From positions 1-8,037 of the forward strand of contig CALMGO010000405.1 of the NCBI GenBank assembly GCA_937863625.1: DNA of 8,037 nucleotides. Reading direction: 5' to 3'. Position 1 is the first letter of the stretch. The number at the start of each line of letters is the position of its first letter. The DNA is from an uncultured bacterium. GTDB taxonomy: Bacteria; Planctomycetota; DG-23; SLPQ01. Under the pieces are notes generated by a model. That model did not search any database. It was not told the origin of the DNA and saw only the letters and a program-made list of their open reading frames with translations. Position numbers and translations under genes: made by a program. This document shows positions 1-6,854 of the stretch, piece after piece.

Positions 1-16
1 TTAACGGCAGGATTTT

Positions 17-30
17 TGACATATGTGTCA
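17..30. repeat. Short inverted repeat upstream of the methyltransferase promoter
   Basis: The sequence TGACA-TATG-TGTCA is a perfect inverted repeat with 5-base arms and a 4-base spacer, and it contains the 8-base palindrome ACATATGT. It ends 22 bases before a consensus -10 box, so it covers roughly -36 to -49 relative to the expected transcription start. That position suits an operator or activator site for a dimeric regulator. A TTGACA hexamer overlaps it at 16-21, but it lies 31 bases from the -10 box, too far to be its -35. The role as a binding site is inferred, and a palindrome this short can arise by chance. Confidence 0.3.
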
Positions 31-58
31 TGTAAGAAGGCTCCTCGTACGATATAAT
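30..58 (+). promoter_or_regulatory. Putative sigma70-type promoter for the methyltransferase gene
   Basis: A perfect TATAAT lies at 53-58. With a 17-base spacer the -35 position (30-35) reads ATGTAA, which matches TTGACA at only three of six bases, so the promoter is either weak or helped by an activator. The expected start near 65 would give a leader of about 60 bases before the ATG at 124. The region is A+T-rich compared with everything downstream, as expected for a promoter. The -10 box is seen directly; its use as a promoter is inferred. Confidence 0.5.
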
Positions 59-123
59 ACGGCGCCGAAAGTGATTGGCCAGACTATTCGAATACACTGA
101 CACGACTTTGCCGGGGCCGCCAC

Positions 124-780
124 ATGGAAACCGCCCGAGACCGCGCGGAAAAGATCATCTCGTCCTGGAGCACGCTCTACGACGCGAGAAACCGGTTTCT
201 CAAGAGCTACCGCACGGTCTGGGATATCCCCCTAAAGAATAACCGCACCCAGGTGCTTTTCGAAGAGATATCCCCCGGCGCGAACGTTTTCGAGATCGGG
301 TCATCTGACAGGCACCTTGAAGGCGTACTCACAAATGCCGTGCCGAACGTCACCTACAAATCCATGGATATCGACCGCGAGACGCGCCACGACTACTACG
401 ACCTCGATGCCGTAGATGAGACGTTTGACGCGGTGCTTTTGTTCGAAGTAATTGAACACCTGCCCTTTGCCGAGGGCGTCAGGCTCCTCGCGCGCGCCTT
501 TGAACTATTACACCCGGGCGGCAAACTCATAATGACCACTCCCAATATCGCCCACCCGACGCACTACTACCGAGACCCCACCCATGTGCAGCCGTGGTCG
601 CACGAGGGGCTGGGAGGGGCGCTCACCGCGCTCGGGTTTGACAGCGTCCGCTGCTACAGGATATTTGACGCGCCGGCGTTTGAGAAGCTGATGCGCGTCT
701 ATGTCACCGCGTGGCTTGCGCGTTATCTGGGTATCGATTTCGCGCACAGCCTGCTTGTCGTCGCCTCGCGGGCGACGTAG
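124..780 (+). CDS. Class I SAM-dependent methyltransferase
   Basis: This 218-residue protein has the layout of the small methyltransferases (Methyltransf_11/23 type) that use S-adenosylmethionine. The SAM-binding loop is at residues 55-61 (VFEIGSS), an acidic residue follows the second strand (MDID, 81-84), and the post-loop strand and helix are at 102-113 (DAVLLFEVIEHL). HPGG (130-133) leading into MTTPN (137-141) is typical of the family. The glycine loop is degenerate, with EIGSSD in place of the usual DxGxGxG, but similar loops occur in sugar and lipopolysaccharide methyltransferases. The length is normal for a catalytic domain alone, with no membrane segment. The ATG at 124 is the first start after an in-frame stop at 55-57, but no good Shine-Dalgarno precedes it. 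The gene runs against the phage late genes and has its own likely promoter. The substrate cannot be read from sequence; host surface polysaccharide is one guess. Confidence 0.85.
   Translation: METARDRAEKIISSWSTLYDARNRFLKSYRTVWDIPLKNNRTQVLFEEISPGANVFEIGSSDRHLEGVLTNAVPNVTYKSMDIDRETRHDYYDLDAVDETFDAVLLFEVIEHLPFAEGVRLLARAFELLHPGGKLIMTTPNIAHPTHYYRDPTHVQPWSHEGLGGALTALGFDSVRCYRIFDAPAFEKLMRVYVTAWLARYLGIDFAHSLLVVASRAT
759..777. terminator. GC-rich hairpin at the end of the methyltransferase gene
   Basis: CGTCGCC at 759-765 and GGCGACG at 771-777 form a perfect 7-base stem around a 5-base loop, ending just before the TAG stop codon. It is well placed to act as a terminator or RNA-stabilising hairpin for the plus-strand gene. 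No run of T follows on either strand, so it is not a standard intrinsic terminator. In GC-rich coding sequence such a stem can be accidental. Confidence 0.25.
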
Positions 781-785
781 TCCCC

Positions 786-1145
786 TTACGGCAGTACAAT
801 CCTCACGGCGGCGGCCGCGGCCCGCGCCAGGCCGAAGTCGCGTTTTGTCTCTTTGCCGCTCATCCGGGCTATGGCCTGGTCGAGCTCCTCGCGGCCGGAC
901 GACACGTTATAGGCGATGGCTTTTTTGAGCGCCTTAGGGTCCTCGAGAACGAGCGGCTCGCGCTGGTTCAACTGCTCCTGGAAATCCTCCACCGCGCGCG
1001 CCACGCCGTCGAGAGCCGACGCCTGTCGTTTTACGGCGGCGTCTTTTCCGGCGGCCTTGATTTTTGAAATCACGTATCCCGCCAGCGCCGCGACAAAGGC
1101 GAAAAACGATTTGTTGGTCATGACGAAATCAATTATCTTTTGCAT
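786..1145 (-). CDS. Small membrane-anchored phage protein (holin or spanin-like candidate)
   Basis: This is a 119-residue protein that I do not recognise by family. One hydrophobic segment lies at about residues 13-27 (SFFAFVAALAGYVIS), followed at once by a lysine-rich stretch that would keep the rest on one side of the membrane. The remainder is a charged, alanine-rich helical region. The start is the ATG at 1145, because AGGAGG sits 9 bases upstream; an ATG at 1175 has no ribosome binding site. The first 17 bases overlap the end of the lipoprotein gene, so translation is probably coupled. It is the last gene of the minus-strand operon. Its place in a group of small membrane genes after the tail genes suggests a lysis role such as a single-span holin or an inner-membrane spanin component, but this is positional inference only. 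Confidence 0.7.
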   Translation of the reverse strand: MQKIIDFVMTNKSFFAFVAALAGYVISKIKAAGKDAAVKRQASALDGVARAVEDFQEQLNQREPLVLEDPKALKKAIAYNVSSGREELDQAIARMSGKETKRDFGLARAAAAAVRIVLP

Positions 1146-1563
1146 CGTCCGTATCCTCCTGTGTAGGCTCTTCATTTGTGTCGCCGGTCACGCGCGCATC
1201 CATCGACACGCGGCCGAAGACAGTCTCCTCCTGAGCGGTTGCCACGGGAAATTCGGCGCGGTCGTTTGAAAGCCACCTGGTGAATTTGACTGTCCGCGTT
1301 TCCTTTGTTCGGTTGACCTCGACGTCCACAGCCGATATCACGACTGCCTTGGCCACGGCGGCCACAGGCGCGATAATGGCCGCGGCGAGGTCGGCCCCCG
1401 CGACGAGCACATCGTCGAAATCGCCTATGCCGCCTTCGCGCGCCACCTCCACCGGGCGCTGCGGAGTGGTCCGGGTTTCGGTGACGACGTACCCCTCGTA
1501 GATCGTGCAGCCTGAAAGGCCAAGCACGATGAGCGCCGCCGTTAAGACCTGTCTAAGAAGCAT
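1129..1563 (-). CDS. Predicted lipoprotein, possible outer-membrane spanin
   Basis: This 144-residue protein begins with a textbook lipoprotein signal: Arg4, a hydrophobic core at residues 6-16, then the lipobox L16-S17-G18-C19. The lipidated residue would be Cys19, and the Thr after it favours the outer membrane under the E. coli sorting rule. The mature part has a second hydrophobic, alanine- and valine-rich stretch at about 52-79 and an acidic tail rich in Asp, Glu and Thr. The start is the ATG at 1563, since GGGAGG lies 7 bases upstream; the ATG at 1569 would touch that site. It overlaps the 99-residue membrane protein gene by 11 bases and the downstream gene by 17. A lipoprotein beside a membrane-anchored coiled-coil protein resembles the Rz/Rz1 arrangement, but it is longer than most Rz1 proteins and not proline-rich. 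A lipoprotein acting in phage exclusion is an alternative. Confidence 0.75.
   Translation of the reverse strand: MLLRQVLTAALIVLGLSGCTIYEGYVVTETRTTPQRPVEVAREGGIGDFDDVLVAGADLAAAIIAPVAAVAKAVVISAVDVEVNRTKETRTVKFTRWLSNDRAEFPVATAQEETVFGRVSMDARVTGDTNEEPTQEDTDDAKDN
1154..1160 (-). promoter_or_regulatory. Ribosome binding site fixing the start of the last operon gene
   Basis: On the minus strand this reads AGGAGGA, ending 8 bases before the ATG at 1145 and lying inside the lipoprotein coding region. It selects the ATG at 1145 over the in-frame ATG at 1175. Confidence 0.75.
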
Positions 1564-1852
1564 TGTCATTCCTCCCTATTGTGATTCGTTCAATCCGCTG
1601 TTCGATGCGGCCGAGCCTTTCGGCGACCGCGTCCGTGGTGAGTTTGTCATGCTGCTGCCACGCCTCGTATTCCCTGCGCCCGACAAGCGCCCCCTGGTCG
1701 ATAGGCTGGTGTATCTCGCGGTCGGAGGCGTGCCTGTCGAGCTTGTCGGCAAGCCTCGCGACATTGGACCAGAGCCAGCCCATGACCGCGATGTTGGCGG
1801 TCAGGAGCGCCGACAGGACTTTTTCCCAGACGTCATTCCACTTCGCGGCCAC
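1553..1852 (-). CDS. Small membrane-anchored coiled-coil phage protein (inner-membrane spanin candidate)
   Basis: This 99-residue protein has a hydrophobic segment at about residues 13-28 (LSALLTANIAVMGWLW). A charged helical region follows, with heptad-like spacing near 31-41 and again at about 77-92 (DAVAERLGRIEQRIERI). Anchored coiled-coil proteins of this size are common beside phage lysis genes, and the layout fits an Rz-like inner-membrane spanin whose coil reaches across the periplasm. The start is a GTG at 1852, preceded at 5 bases by the strong site AAAGGAGGA. Its last 11 bases overlap the start of the lipoprotein gene, its likely partner if the pair are spanins. Cell-wall-spanning function is inferred from architecture and neighbourhood; holin-associated or unknown small membrane proteins of similar shape are alternatives. 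Confidence 0.75.
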   Translation of the reverse strand: MAAKWNDVWEKVLSALLTANIAVMGWLWSNVARLADKLDRHASDREIHQPIDQGALVGRREYEAWQQHDKLTTDAVAERLGRIEQRIERITIGRNDNAS

Positions 1853-1856
1853 TCTG

Positions 1857-1865
1857 TCCTCCTTT
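1857..1865 (-). promoter_or_regulatory. Strong Shine-Dalgarno for a GTG-started gene
   Basis: The minus strand reads AAAGGAGGA, one of the strongest ribosome binding sites in the window, ending 4 bases before the GTG at 1852. It lies in the 34-base gap after the 360-residue gene and suggests that this membrane protein is translated independently of the genes upstream. Confidence 0.7.
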
Positions 1866-1886
1866 CACGGGGCCGGTCCCGCCCGT

Positions 1887-2969
1887 CTATTTGTACTGGA
1901 AATTGAGCTTCGCCCAGATGCGCGTCACCGAGTACTGGGCTTTGGCCCACCATATCTGGAGCTCCCTGCCGGAAGCCGCGGCCTCCTGGGCATAGGCGGC
2001 GATAACGTCCGTGTGGTCCGCAACGACAAACGTCAGCCAGAACGGCCAATCGGCCTCGTCGGGCACGTGCGATAGAATCTCAGGCCCCCACTGGTCGCTT
2101 ACGTAGACTTCGAGGAGTTGGTCACTGTCGTTTTTCGAGTCGGCGGTGTGCGAACCGTCGTCGGCAAGGTTGTTATAGCACGCTATTTCGGTGTCGAGCC
2201 CGCGCGGCGAACCTGCGGGCCTGTCGTCGGAAATCCTCAGTTCGGCATACCAGTCGCGGTCGGACGGCGGGTCGTCACCGGCATCGCCGTTGACGAAGTT
2301 GATGAACTTGACCGTAGCGTCCTCGTCCGCGCCGCGAAGTGCTCCCTTCGCCTTTACCTCAACTACGGTCACAGGGTCAATCGGGTGGCGAATGAAATCA
2401 AAAGGCGCCGACTCGGCCGTCTCGCTGTAGCTTCCAGTCTGGTGATTGCCATGCGCGGTGCAGGCATTGTCAAGGTCGCCGTCGACATCGGACCACGTCC
2501 ATCCGTTCGAGTCGTCGGCGGCATACTCGCGCCCGTCGAACTCCTTCAAGGGCACAAGGTAGAGAAGGTCTATCACGTCTTTGAGTTCGTTTATGTGCTC
2601 GACGTACATCACGTCGCCGGCTACCAGTTCTGCGGCGTACGACGTCTCGCCCGCGCGCGCAGGCACGCGCGTCCACTCAGTGCGCCCCTGGCCAAAGGCC
2701 TCCGAGATAACACCCGCCTTCGTCCACCCATATCCCGTCTCGTTTGTGTCGATGTAATGCGGGATGATTTCTTCGAGGCGGGCACGGTATGCATTAAGGG
2801 TCGCTGCGGTGGCGAGAGAACCTGCGGACACCACGGGAGGGTCACCGAGGCCGGCAGCGGCGGCGAAATTGACGGCGCGGCGGCGTTCGATAATCGCAGA
2901 GCGCAGCTCGCCCATCTGGGCGGCTGTGACGAGAGACCCCTCGGATACGGGAAGTTCGGACCAGCCCAT
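1887..2969 (-). CDS. Phage tail-tip, fibre or accessory virion protein with three helical repeats
   Basis: This is a 360-residue protein without a recognised enzymatic motif. The N-terminal part carries three related short helical repeats of the type 'L-x-T/V-A-x-x-x-N/G-E-L-R-x-A-I': residues 12-33 (core SLVTAAQMGELRSAI), 51-69 (core SLATAATLNAYRARL) and 118-137 (core GDVMYVEHINELKDVI). From about 145 on, the protein is acidic, aspartate- and tryptophan-rich and looks mainly beta. It ends in an aromatic segment (IWWAKAQYSVTRIWAKLNFQYK region). The ATG at 2969 overlaps the stop of the 1154-residue gene by one base (TGATG), and GAGG lies 8 bases upstream; a GTG at 2978 is less likely because that site would touch it. 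Tight coupling to the hub-like gene suggests a virion role at the tail end or host contact. Fibre, appendage or receptor-binding roles are inferences from position. Confidence 0.75.
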   Translation of the reverse strand: MGWSELPVSEGSLVTAAQMGELRSAIIERRRAVNFAAAAGLGDPPVVSAGSLATAATLNAYRARLEEIIPHYIDTNETGYGWTKAGVISEAFGQGRTEWTRVPARAGETSYAAELVAGDVMYVEHINELKDVIDLLYLVPLKEFDGREYAADDSNGWTWSDVDGDLDNACTAHGNHQTGSYSETAESAPFDFIRHPIDPVTVVEVKAKGALRGADEDATVKFINFVNGDAGDDPPSDRDWYAELRISDDRPAGSPRGLDTEIACYNNLADDGSHTADSKNDSDQLLEVYVSDQWGPEILSHVPDEADWPFWLTFVVADHTDVIAAYAQEAAASGRELQIWWAKAQYSVTRIWAKLNFQYK

Positions 2970-5900
2970 CACTGCCACCTCGGGGCATAGTTGCAGGGGG
3001 TTTTGCTGCCGCTCATGTAGTCGGCATGCGAGACGACGACGTCACCGGTCTGCGGAGATACCTCGATAATCCCATTGTCGCCGCCTGCGGACACGCTCAT
3101 GACGCCGGTTTCGCCGAAGACGGCGGTGATGCTTACGAGGAGTTCGGTGATGTCATTTAGGGTTACGTATGTGCCGCCCGACGGACCGGTTGAGCCGCCT
3201 GCGGTGGTGACATTGTCTCCGTAAATCATGACTGTATCGGCAAGCGCCCGGTACCAGTCGCCGCGCCCCGCGAGCGAGTCCGCGTCGGCGAGAATTATCC
3301 TCGTTTTTTCCGACGCAAAGTCGACTTCCACGGCCGCTACAAGCGCCGCTATCGACTCGAGACCCGTAGCGACCGGATCGCCTTCGCCGTCCTCTGCGGC
3401 GATACTGAGACGGAAATCCATCGCGACATGCTCCGGCGCTACGACGCCAAGATTGACCACGCCCCTGTAGGCTATATCGCAGAGCGGCCAGAGGAGTCTC
3501 TGCGCAAGCGTCTCATACTTCGAAGTATCCCCCTGGCTTTGGAAGTCCTCCTCGTACCGGACGCGCTCGGCCTCAAGCCCCCTATCGCTCCAGGCGGTGC
3601 CGGCGAATCCCTGCGCAGGATACCTGGCCGTGCAGGTGCTCGCTTCGTACGCGTAATCCAGGCGGACGTCCGGGGCGGCTTCGGCGTCCCCTTCGACTCG
3701 GAAGTTGCCCGAAGCTATGGGAGCGCTTGTCGTGAATACGCCGTTGGCATAATCGAATACGACCGGAGTCACTATCCAGAACCCGCCTTGAGTCTTTCTC
3801 CACACGCGCGGCTTGTAACTCACAAGCGCGAGCCCAGGCAAAGGGGCAAGGTCCTGCGGGTCGGGGACGGTGTCACATATACGGCGCTTGGCGGGGTCGG
3901 TCACGCGGTACCTGCTATAGACATACCGGTATCGGCCGACGCCCTTTGTCACTTCGTAGGCGTCGCCTTCGGCCGGAGCGCTTGCCCAGTCGGGCGTAAC
4001 GTAGAGCGCGGCGGAGGTGGAGTCGTCGACGGTCCGCTTTTGAACGACAAGCGGCTTTGTAAGCGTGACCTCTGCGCCGACCCATGCATCGGAGCCCCAG
4101 TACTTGGTCGAGTCTATGAGCCTGTCGACCAGGCCGCCGGTCGCGGTCCCGGAGTCGGTCTCGGCGGGTTCAAAGGCCCTTTCAATGGTCCACGTGTCTT
4201 CGAGATACGCCTTGTTTGTGACGAGGGAAGCGGCGGCGTGACTCTTGGAGAGATTGGCCGTAATGGTCGCGCCGGCTGAGATGGATATGATAGTCGTCGT
4301 CTCGGCGGCTGCGCCTTCGCCTATCGTGACATGATCGCCTGCGGCGAAGTCGGTCGTGTTGTCAACCGGGATAACGACCGACGAACCCGACGTCACAGCT
4401 GAGGTCGTCACGGCACGAGCACCCCAGTATTCCTCGATCTCGCCCTCGCACAGGTATGCGCTGCGACTGACGCTTTCGCCGCGTCCGACGATGCGGTACG
4501 CGGTGTAGCGCCCCTCGATGCCGGGCGTCACGAGAGCCGAAAGAGGCTTGTCATCACCGTTATAGGTGACGGACTTTTCCTCGAAGTCTCCGAGCCGCAG
4601 AAAGCGAAACGTGAGCGTCTCCGGGTCGCCTGCCACCATGACCTCCGGATCAAACGAAAGCACCCTCTGGAGCGCCGAGAGAAAATCGAGGTCACAAAGT
4701 ACGACTTTCGGAGGCACCATGTCAAGCCCATCGAGGTCGTCATAAGCATAGGGGAGCGAGCCTTCCTGGGCAGCGCCCGCGGCGACAAGGTCGTCGGCGT
4801 AAGTCTCAAACAACCATGATATGATGTCGGCGAGCGTCAGGCCGTATCGTCCGTCGACGTGGTCCGCGTCGCCGGCAGGCGCGTTGAAGACGACTCTCGG
4901 CGCGAGCGTAACGGGGTCGGTGACATTGACTCTATGCGCGCGGCGGATGAAATCCCTGCAGACGTAGACGACCTCCTCCGCGCCGGGGGCGCCGACGAGG
5001 CGTCTCTCTGCGACGTCGCCCGCGAAGACGCGCTCGCCCTGGTGGGACAGCTCGACCGCGTCGCCTTCACGCCACGAGCCTTCGGTGTGCGGCACCGCCT
5101 CGCTGAAGGAGAGCGTCCTTCCGGCCCGCCAGGAATTGCCGAGGGTTGTAAGGCTGATGCGGCCTGCCTCCATGTCGAGCGTCTCGCCGGCGACTTTGAG
5201 AACCCAGTCGGGTTGCTCAGGAGGCGTCTCGACCTCTTTGACGAACTTGAATCTCGGTCCGAGCGCGCCCTGGCCGGAGAGTTTCGAGAGTATCTGTACG
5301 ATTCTGAACTGCGGCCCGACGCCACCCTCGTCCTCTTCAGCGGTCGTTGAGTAGTCGACGCCTTCGGCCAGCGGCTGCCATGCCTCGCCGCTCCAGCGAA
5401 AGACCTGCGGCTTTGAGGGGACGTCCCAGGCTGCGAGCCTCACGACCGGACGGTCAAAGGCCGCAGCGGTCGTCGTGCCGCGCCTGTCGTCAAAGCGAAC
5501 GTCGGCATAGGAGAGCGTACTCGACGGCCTCATGAGATACAGCGTCTCACGCTCGTCGTATCCGTCGGAGTCCTCGTCGCCGGCGGTGCCGGGCAGTGTC
5601 ACACCGGCCAGCATGACGCCTGCGTTTGTCGAGCCGTCAAGAGGGTCGCATCTTGTGATGTCGTCTCTTGCCGCGACGGCCGAGCTTTCGTTAGGGTCGT
5701 TGACGTTGCCCGTGGCAAACGTGAAGACCGTCACCGCCCGGTAGCGCACTCCCGTAACGGCGGTTGATTTCTGCGCCCGCCACGCCCTGTAGACCGTCTC
5801 GCTCGTCGCGTCCTGCAGGTCGAGCGTCGCCATGCCCTCGCCGTTCAGCACTGTGGCCGTCATAAACCCGGCCGGGGCGGCGGCGACCGGGTGGAGAGTC

Positions 5901-6433
5901 ATCACCGTAAGCGGCCCGGGCTTATTTGCGGCGACGGCTGCCCACGCGCCGTAGAAATAGTACCATGTGAAACCGCCTGCGCCGTCCGTGTCGTAGCAGT
6001 AATCCTCTGCGCAGCGGTTGTAGAGGAAGTTTGCCGTAATCGGCCTTACGCACATGCCGCTGCCGAGATTGACGCCAAACTGCGAGACCGACTCGATGGC
6101 GAACCTGTCGGGGTAAAACGTAAGCCTCGCCGAACCAGTACCGTACTGCGTGCCGCCTGTGCCCGGTTCGTAGAAACCGCTCACCTGCAGGACGGCCCTC
6201 ACTGAGTTACTTTCAACGAGCGTGGCGTCGCTGTCGGCGTTTGCGAGCTTCACGGTGCCGCTTGTCGCGCCGTACGCTTCGTTAAAGACGATGCCGCCGC
6301 CGTAGAGGACATTGGTCTGCGGGGCGCCGGTCTCCTTGAGCATGAGCTGGGTGATGCCGGACTTGGTCACGAAGACTTTGTAGCGGTCTCCTTCGACGTA
6401 CCAGCCTGAGCCTGACGGTGTGGCGGTTATCAT
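2969..6433 (-). CDS. Large tail hub / tail-tip protein with N-terminal beta-rich extension
   Basis: This 1154-residue protein is the largest gene here. Residues 1 to about 400 look beta-rich, with three close cysteines (128, 141, 146), an aromatic patch at about 153-165 and a calcium-loop-like DEDSDGYD at 286-293. From about 410 a segment resembles the beta domain of baseplate or tail-tip hubs (gpD/gp27/Tal type): a strand ending in RTLSFSEAVP, then GDAVELSHQGERVFAGDV at about 457-474, then YVCRDFIRR around C492. These hub proteins close the tail tube and contact the fibres. A valine- and threonine-rich module at about 675-737 contains FAAGDHVTIGEG and resembles small beta modules seen in phage tail proteins. 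The last 60 residues are a separate, glycine-rich beta tail. The ATG at 6433 has GGAG 6 bases upstream, 3 bases after the previous gene. The hub assignment rests on pattern recognition; the N-terminal region could bind or cut host polysaccharide. Confidence 0.7.
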   Translation of the reverse strand: MITATPSGSGWYVEGDRYKVFVTKSGITQLMLKETGAPQTNVLYGGGIVFNEAYGATSGTVKLANADSDATLVESNSVRAVLQVSGFYEPGTGGTQYGTGSARLTFYPDRFAIESVSQFGVNLGSGMCVRPITANFLYNRCAEDYCYDTDGAGGFTWYYFYGAWAAVAANKPGPLTVMTLHPVAAAPAGFMTATVLNGEGMATLDLQDATSETVYRAWRAQKSTAVTGVRYRAVTVFTFATGNVNDPNESSAVAARDDITRCDPLDGSTNAGVMLAGVTLPGTAGDEDSDGYDERETLYLMRPSSTLSYADVRFDDRRGTTTAAAFDRPVVRLAAWDVPSKPQVFRWSGEAWQPLAEGVDYSTTAEEDEGGVGPQFRIVQILSKLSGQGALGPRFKFVKEVETPPEQPDWVLKVAGETLDMEAGRISLTTLGNSWRAGRTLSFSEAVPHTEGSWREGDAVELSHQGERVFAGDVAERRLVGAPGAEEVVYVCRDFIRRAHRVNVTDPVTLAPRVVFNAPAGDADHVDGRYGLTLADIISWLFETYADDLVAAGAAQEGSLPYAYDDLDGLDMVPPKVVLCDLDFLSALQRVLSFDPEVMVAGDPETLTFRFLRLGDFEEKSVTYNGDDKPLSALVTPGIEGRYTAYRIVGRGESVSRSAYLCEGEIEEYWGARAVTTSAVTSGSSVVIPVDNTTDFAAGDHVTIGEGAAAETTTIISISAGATITANLSKSHAAASLVTNKAYLEDTWTIERAFEPAETDSGTATGGLVDRLIDSTKYWGSDAWVGAEVTLTKPLVVQKRTVDDSTSAALYVTPDWASAPAEGDAYEVTKGVGRYRYVYSRYRVTDPAKRRICDTVPDPQDLAPLPGLALVSYKPRVWRKTQGGFWIVTPVVFDYANGVFTTSAPIASGNFRVEGDAEAAPDVRLDYAYEASTCTARYPAQGFAGTAWSDRGLEAERVRYEEDFQSQGDTSKYETLAQRLLWPLCDIAYRGVVNLGVVAPEHVAMDFRLSIAAEDGEGDPVATGLESIAALVAAVEVDFASEKTRIILADADSLAGRGDWYRALADTVMIYGDNVTTAGGSTGPSGGTYVTLNDITELLVSITAVFGETGVMSVSAGGDNGIIEVSPQTGDVVVSHADYMSGSKTPCNYAPRWQ

Positions 6434-6436
6434 TTC

Positions 6437-6838
6437 TTACTCCGGGTCCTGGTCGGTAACGAACACAAACTCGATATGGTCCTCGAAGTTGCGCCGCGAA
6501 TCGGCGGGCCCCTCGCGCCGGGTCATGGCGTCAAAACGGCAGCCGGGATATGTCCTCAAGAGCGTCACGCCGTCGTCGGCGTACACTTTGAGGTCGGCCC
6601 TGGCTGAGCCGCAGAGAAGCGCCAGCCCCTCGAGCGCGATGGCAAGAGACGCCGTGTCGCTTCGCCTGGCCCAGACGACGGCCTTTATGCGCCAGAGAAA
6701 GTTGGGGCTCGCGGTAGGGACGTCGGCCCGCTCGGACCAGAGCATCTTTCTCACCGGCGACGAGAGCCTCTCGTACTCGCTGCCGAGCCACACGACCCCG
6801 TCGCCGAGAAACGTCGTTCCGAATGCCGCCTTTGACAT
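6437..6838 (-). CDS. Phage tail protein of unknown role (between tube and hub)
   Basis: This is a 133-residue protein that I do not recognise. It is rich in short beta-like stretches, with a hydrophobic helix-like part at about residues 63-80 (ASLAIALEGLALLCGSAR) and a conserved-looking C-terminal half (YPGCRFDAMTRREGPADSRR, then a run of aromatic and acidic residues). There is no signal peptide or membrane anchor. The ATG at 6838 has GGAG 8 bases upstream. It lies 16 bases after the tube gene and 3 bases before the hub-like gene, so it belongs to the tail module. By position it could be a tail-tube initiator, a distal tail adaptor or a tail-assembly factor. It is too short to be a tape-measure protein and lacks the expected long coiled coil. 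Confidence 0.75.
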   Translation of the reverse strand: MSKAAFGTTFLGDGVVWLGSEYERLSSPVRKMLWSERADVPTASPNFLWRIKAVVWARRSDTASLAIALEGLALLCGSARADLKVYADDGVTLLRTYPGCRFDAMTRREGPADSRRNFEDHIEFVFVTDQDPE

Positions 6839-6854
6839 GTCTATCGCTCCGCCT

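Noticed and set aside
16..44. TTGACA at 16-21 as a -35 box of its own promoter
   Set aside because: At the proper 17-base distance (39-44) the sequence is GGCTCC, not a -10 box, and the good TATAAT is 31 bases away.
2118..2990. Plus-strand open frame of 290 codons opposite the 360-residue gene
   Set aside because: It is antisense to a gene with a proper ribosome site and coupled start, and its composition (Arg- and Val-rich) is that of a shadow frame.
3080..3205. Repeated GCCGCCTGCGG sequences near 3084 and 3195
   Set aside because: These are two short copies within coding sequence, explained by glycine- and alanine-rich codons, and they do not form an array.
3428..4279. Plus-strand open frame of 283 codons opposite the large tail gene
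   Set aside because: It lies wholly antisense to a better coding frame. Its translation is rich in Arg, Gly and Val without domain patterns, and stop-poor antisense frames are expected in GC-rich coding DNA.
4859..5350. Plus-strand open frame of 163 codons within the hub-like region
   Set aside because: It is antisense to the hub-like segment and shows no recognisable protein pattern or ribosome binding site.
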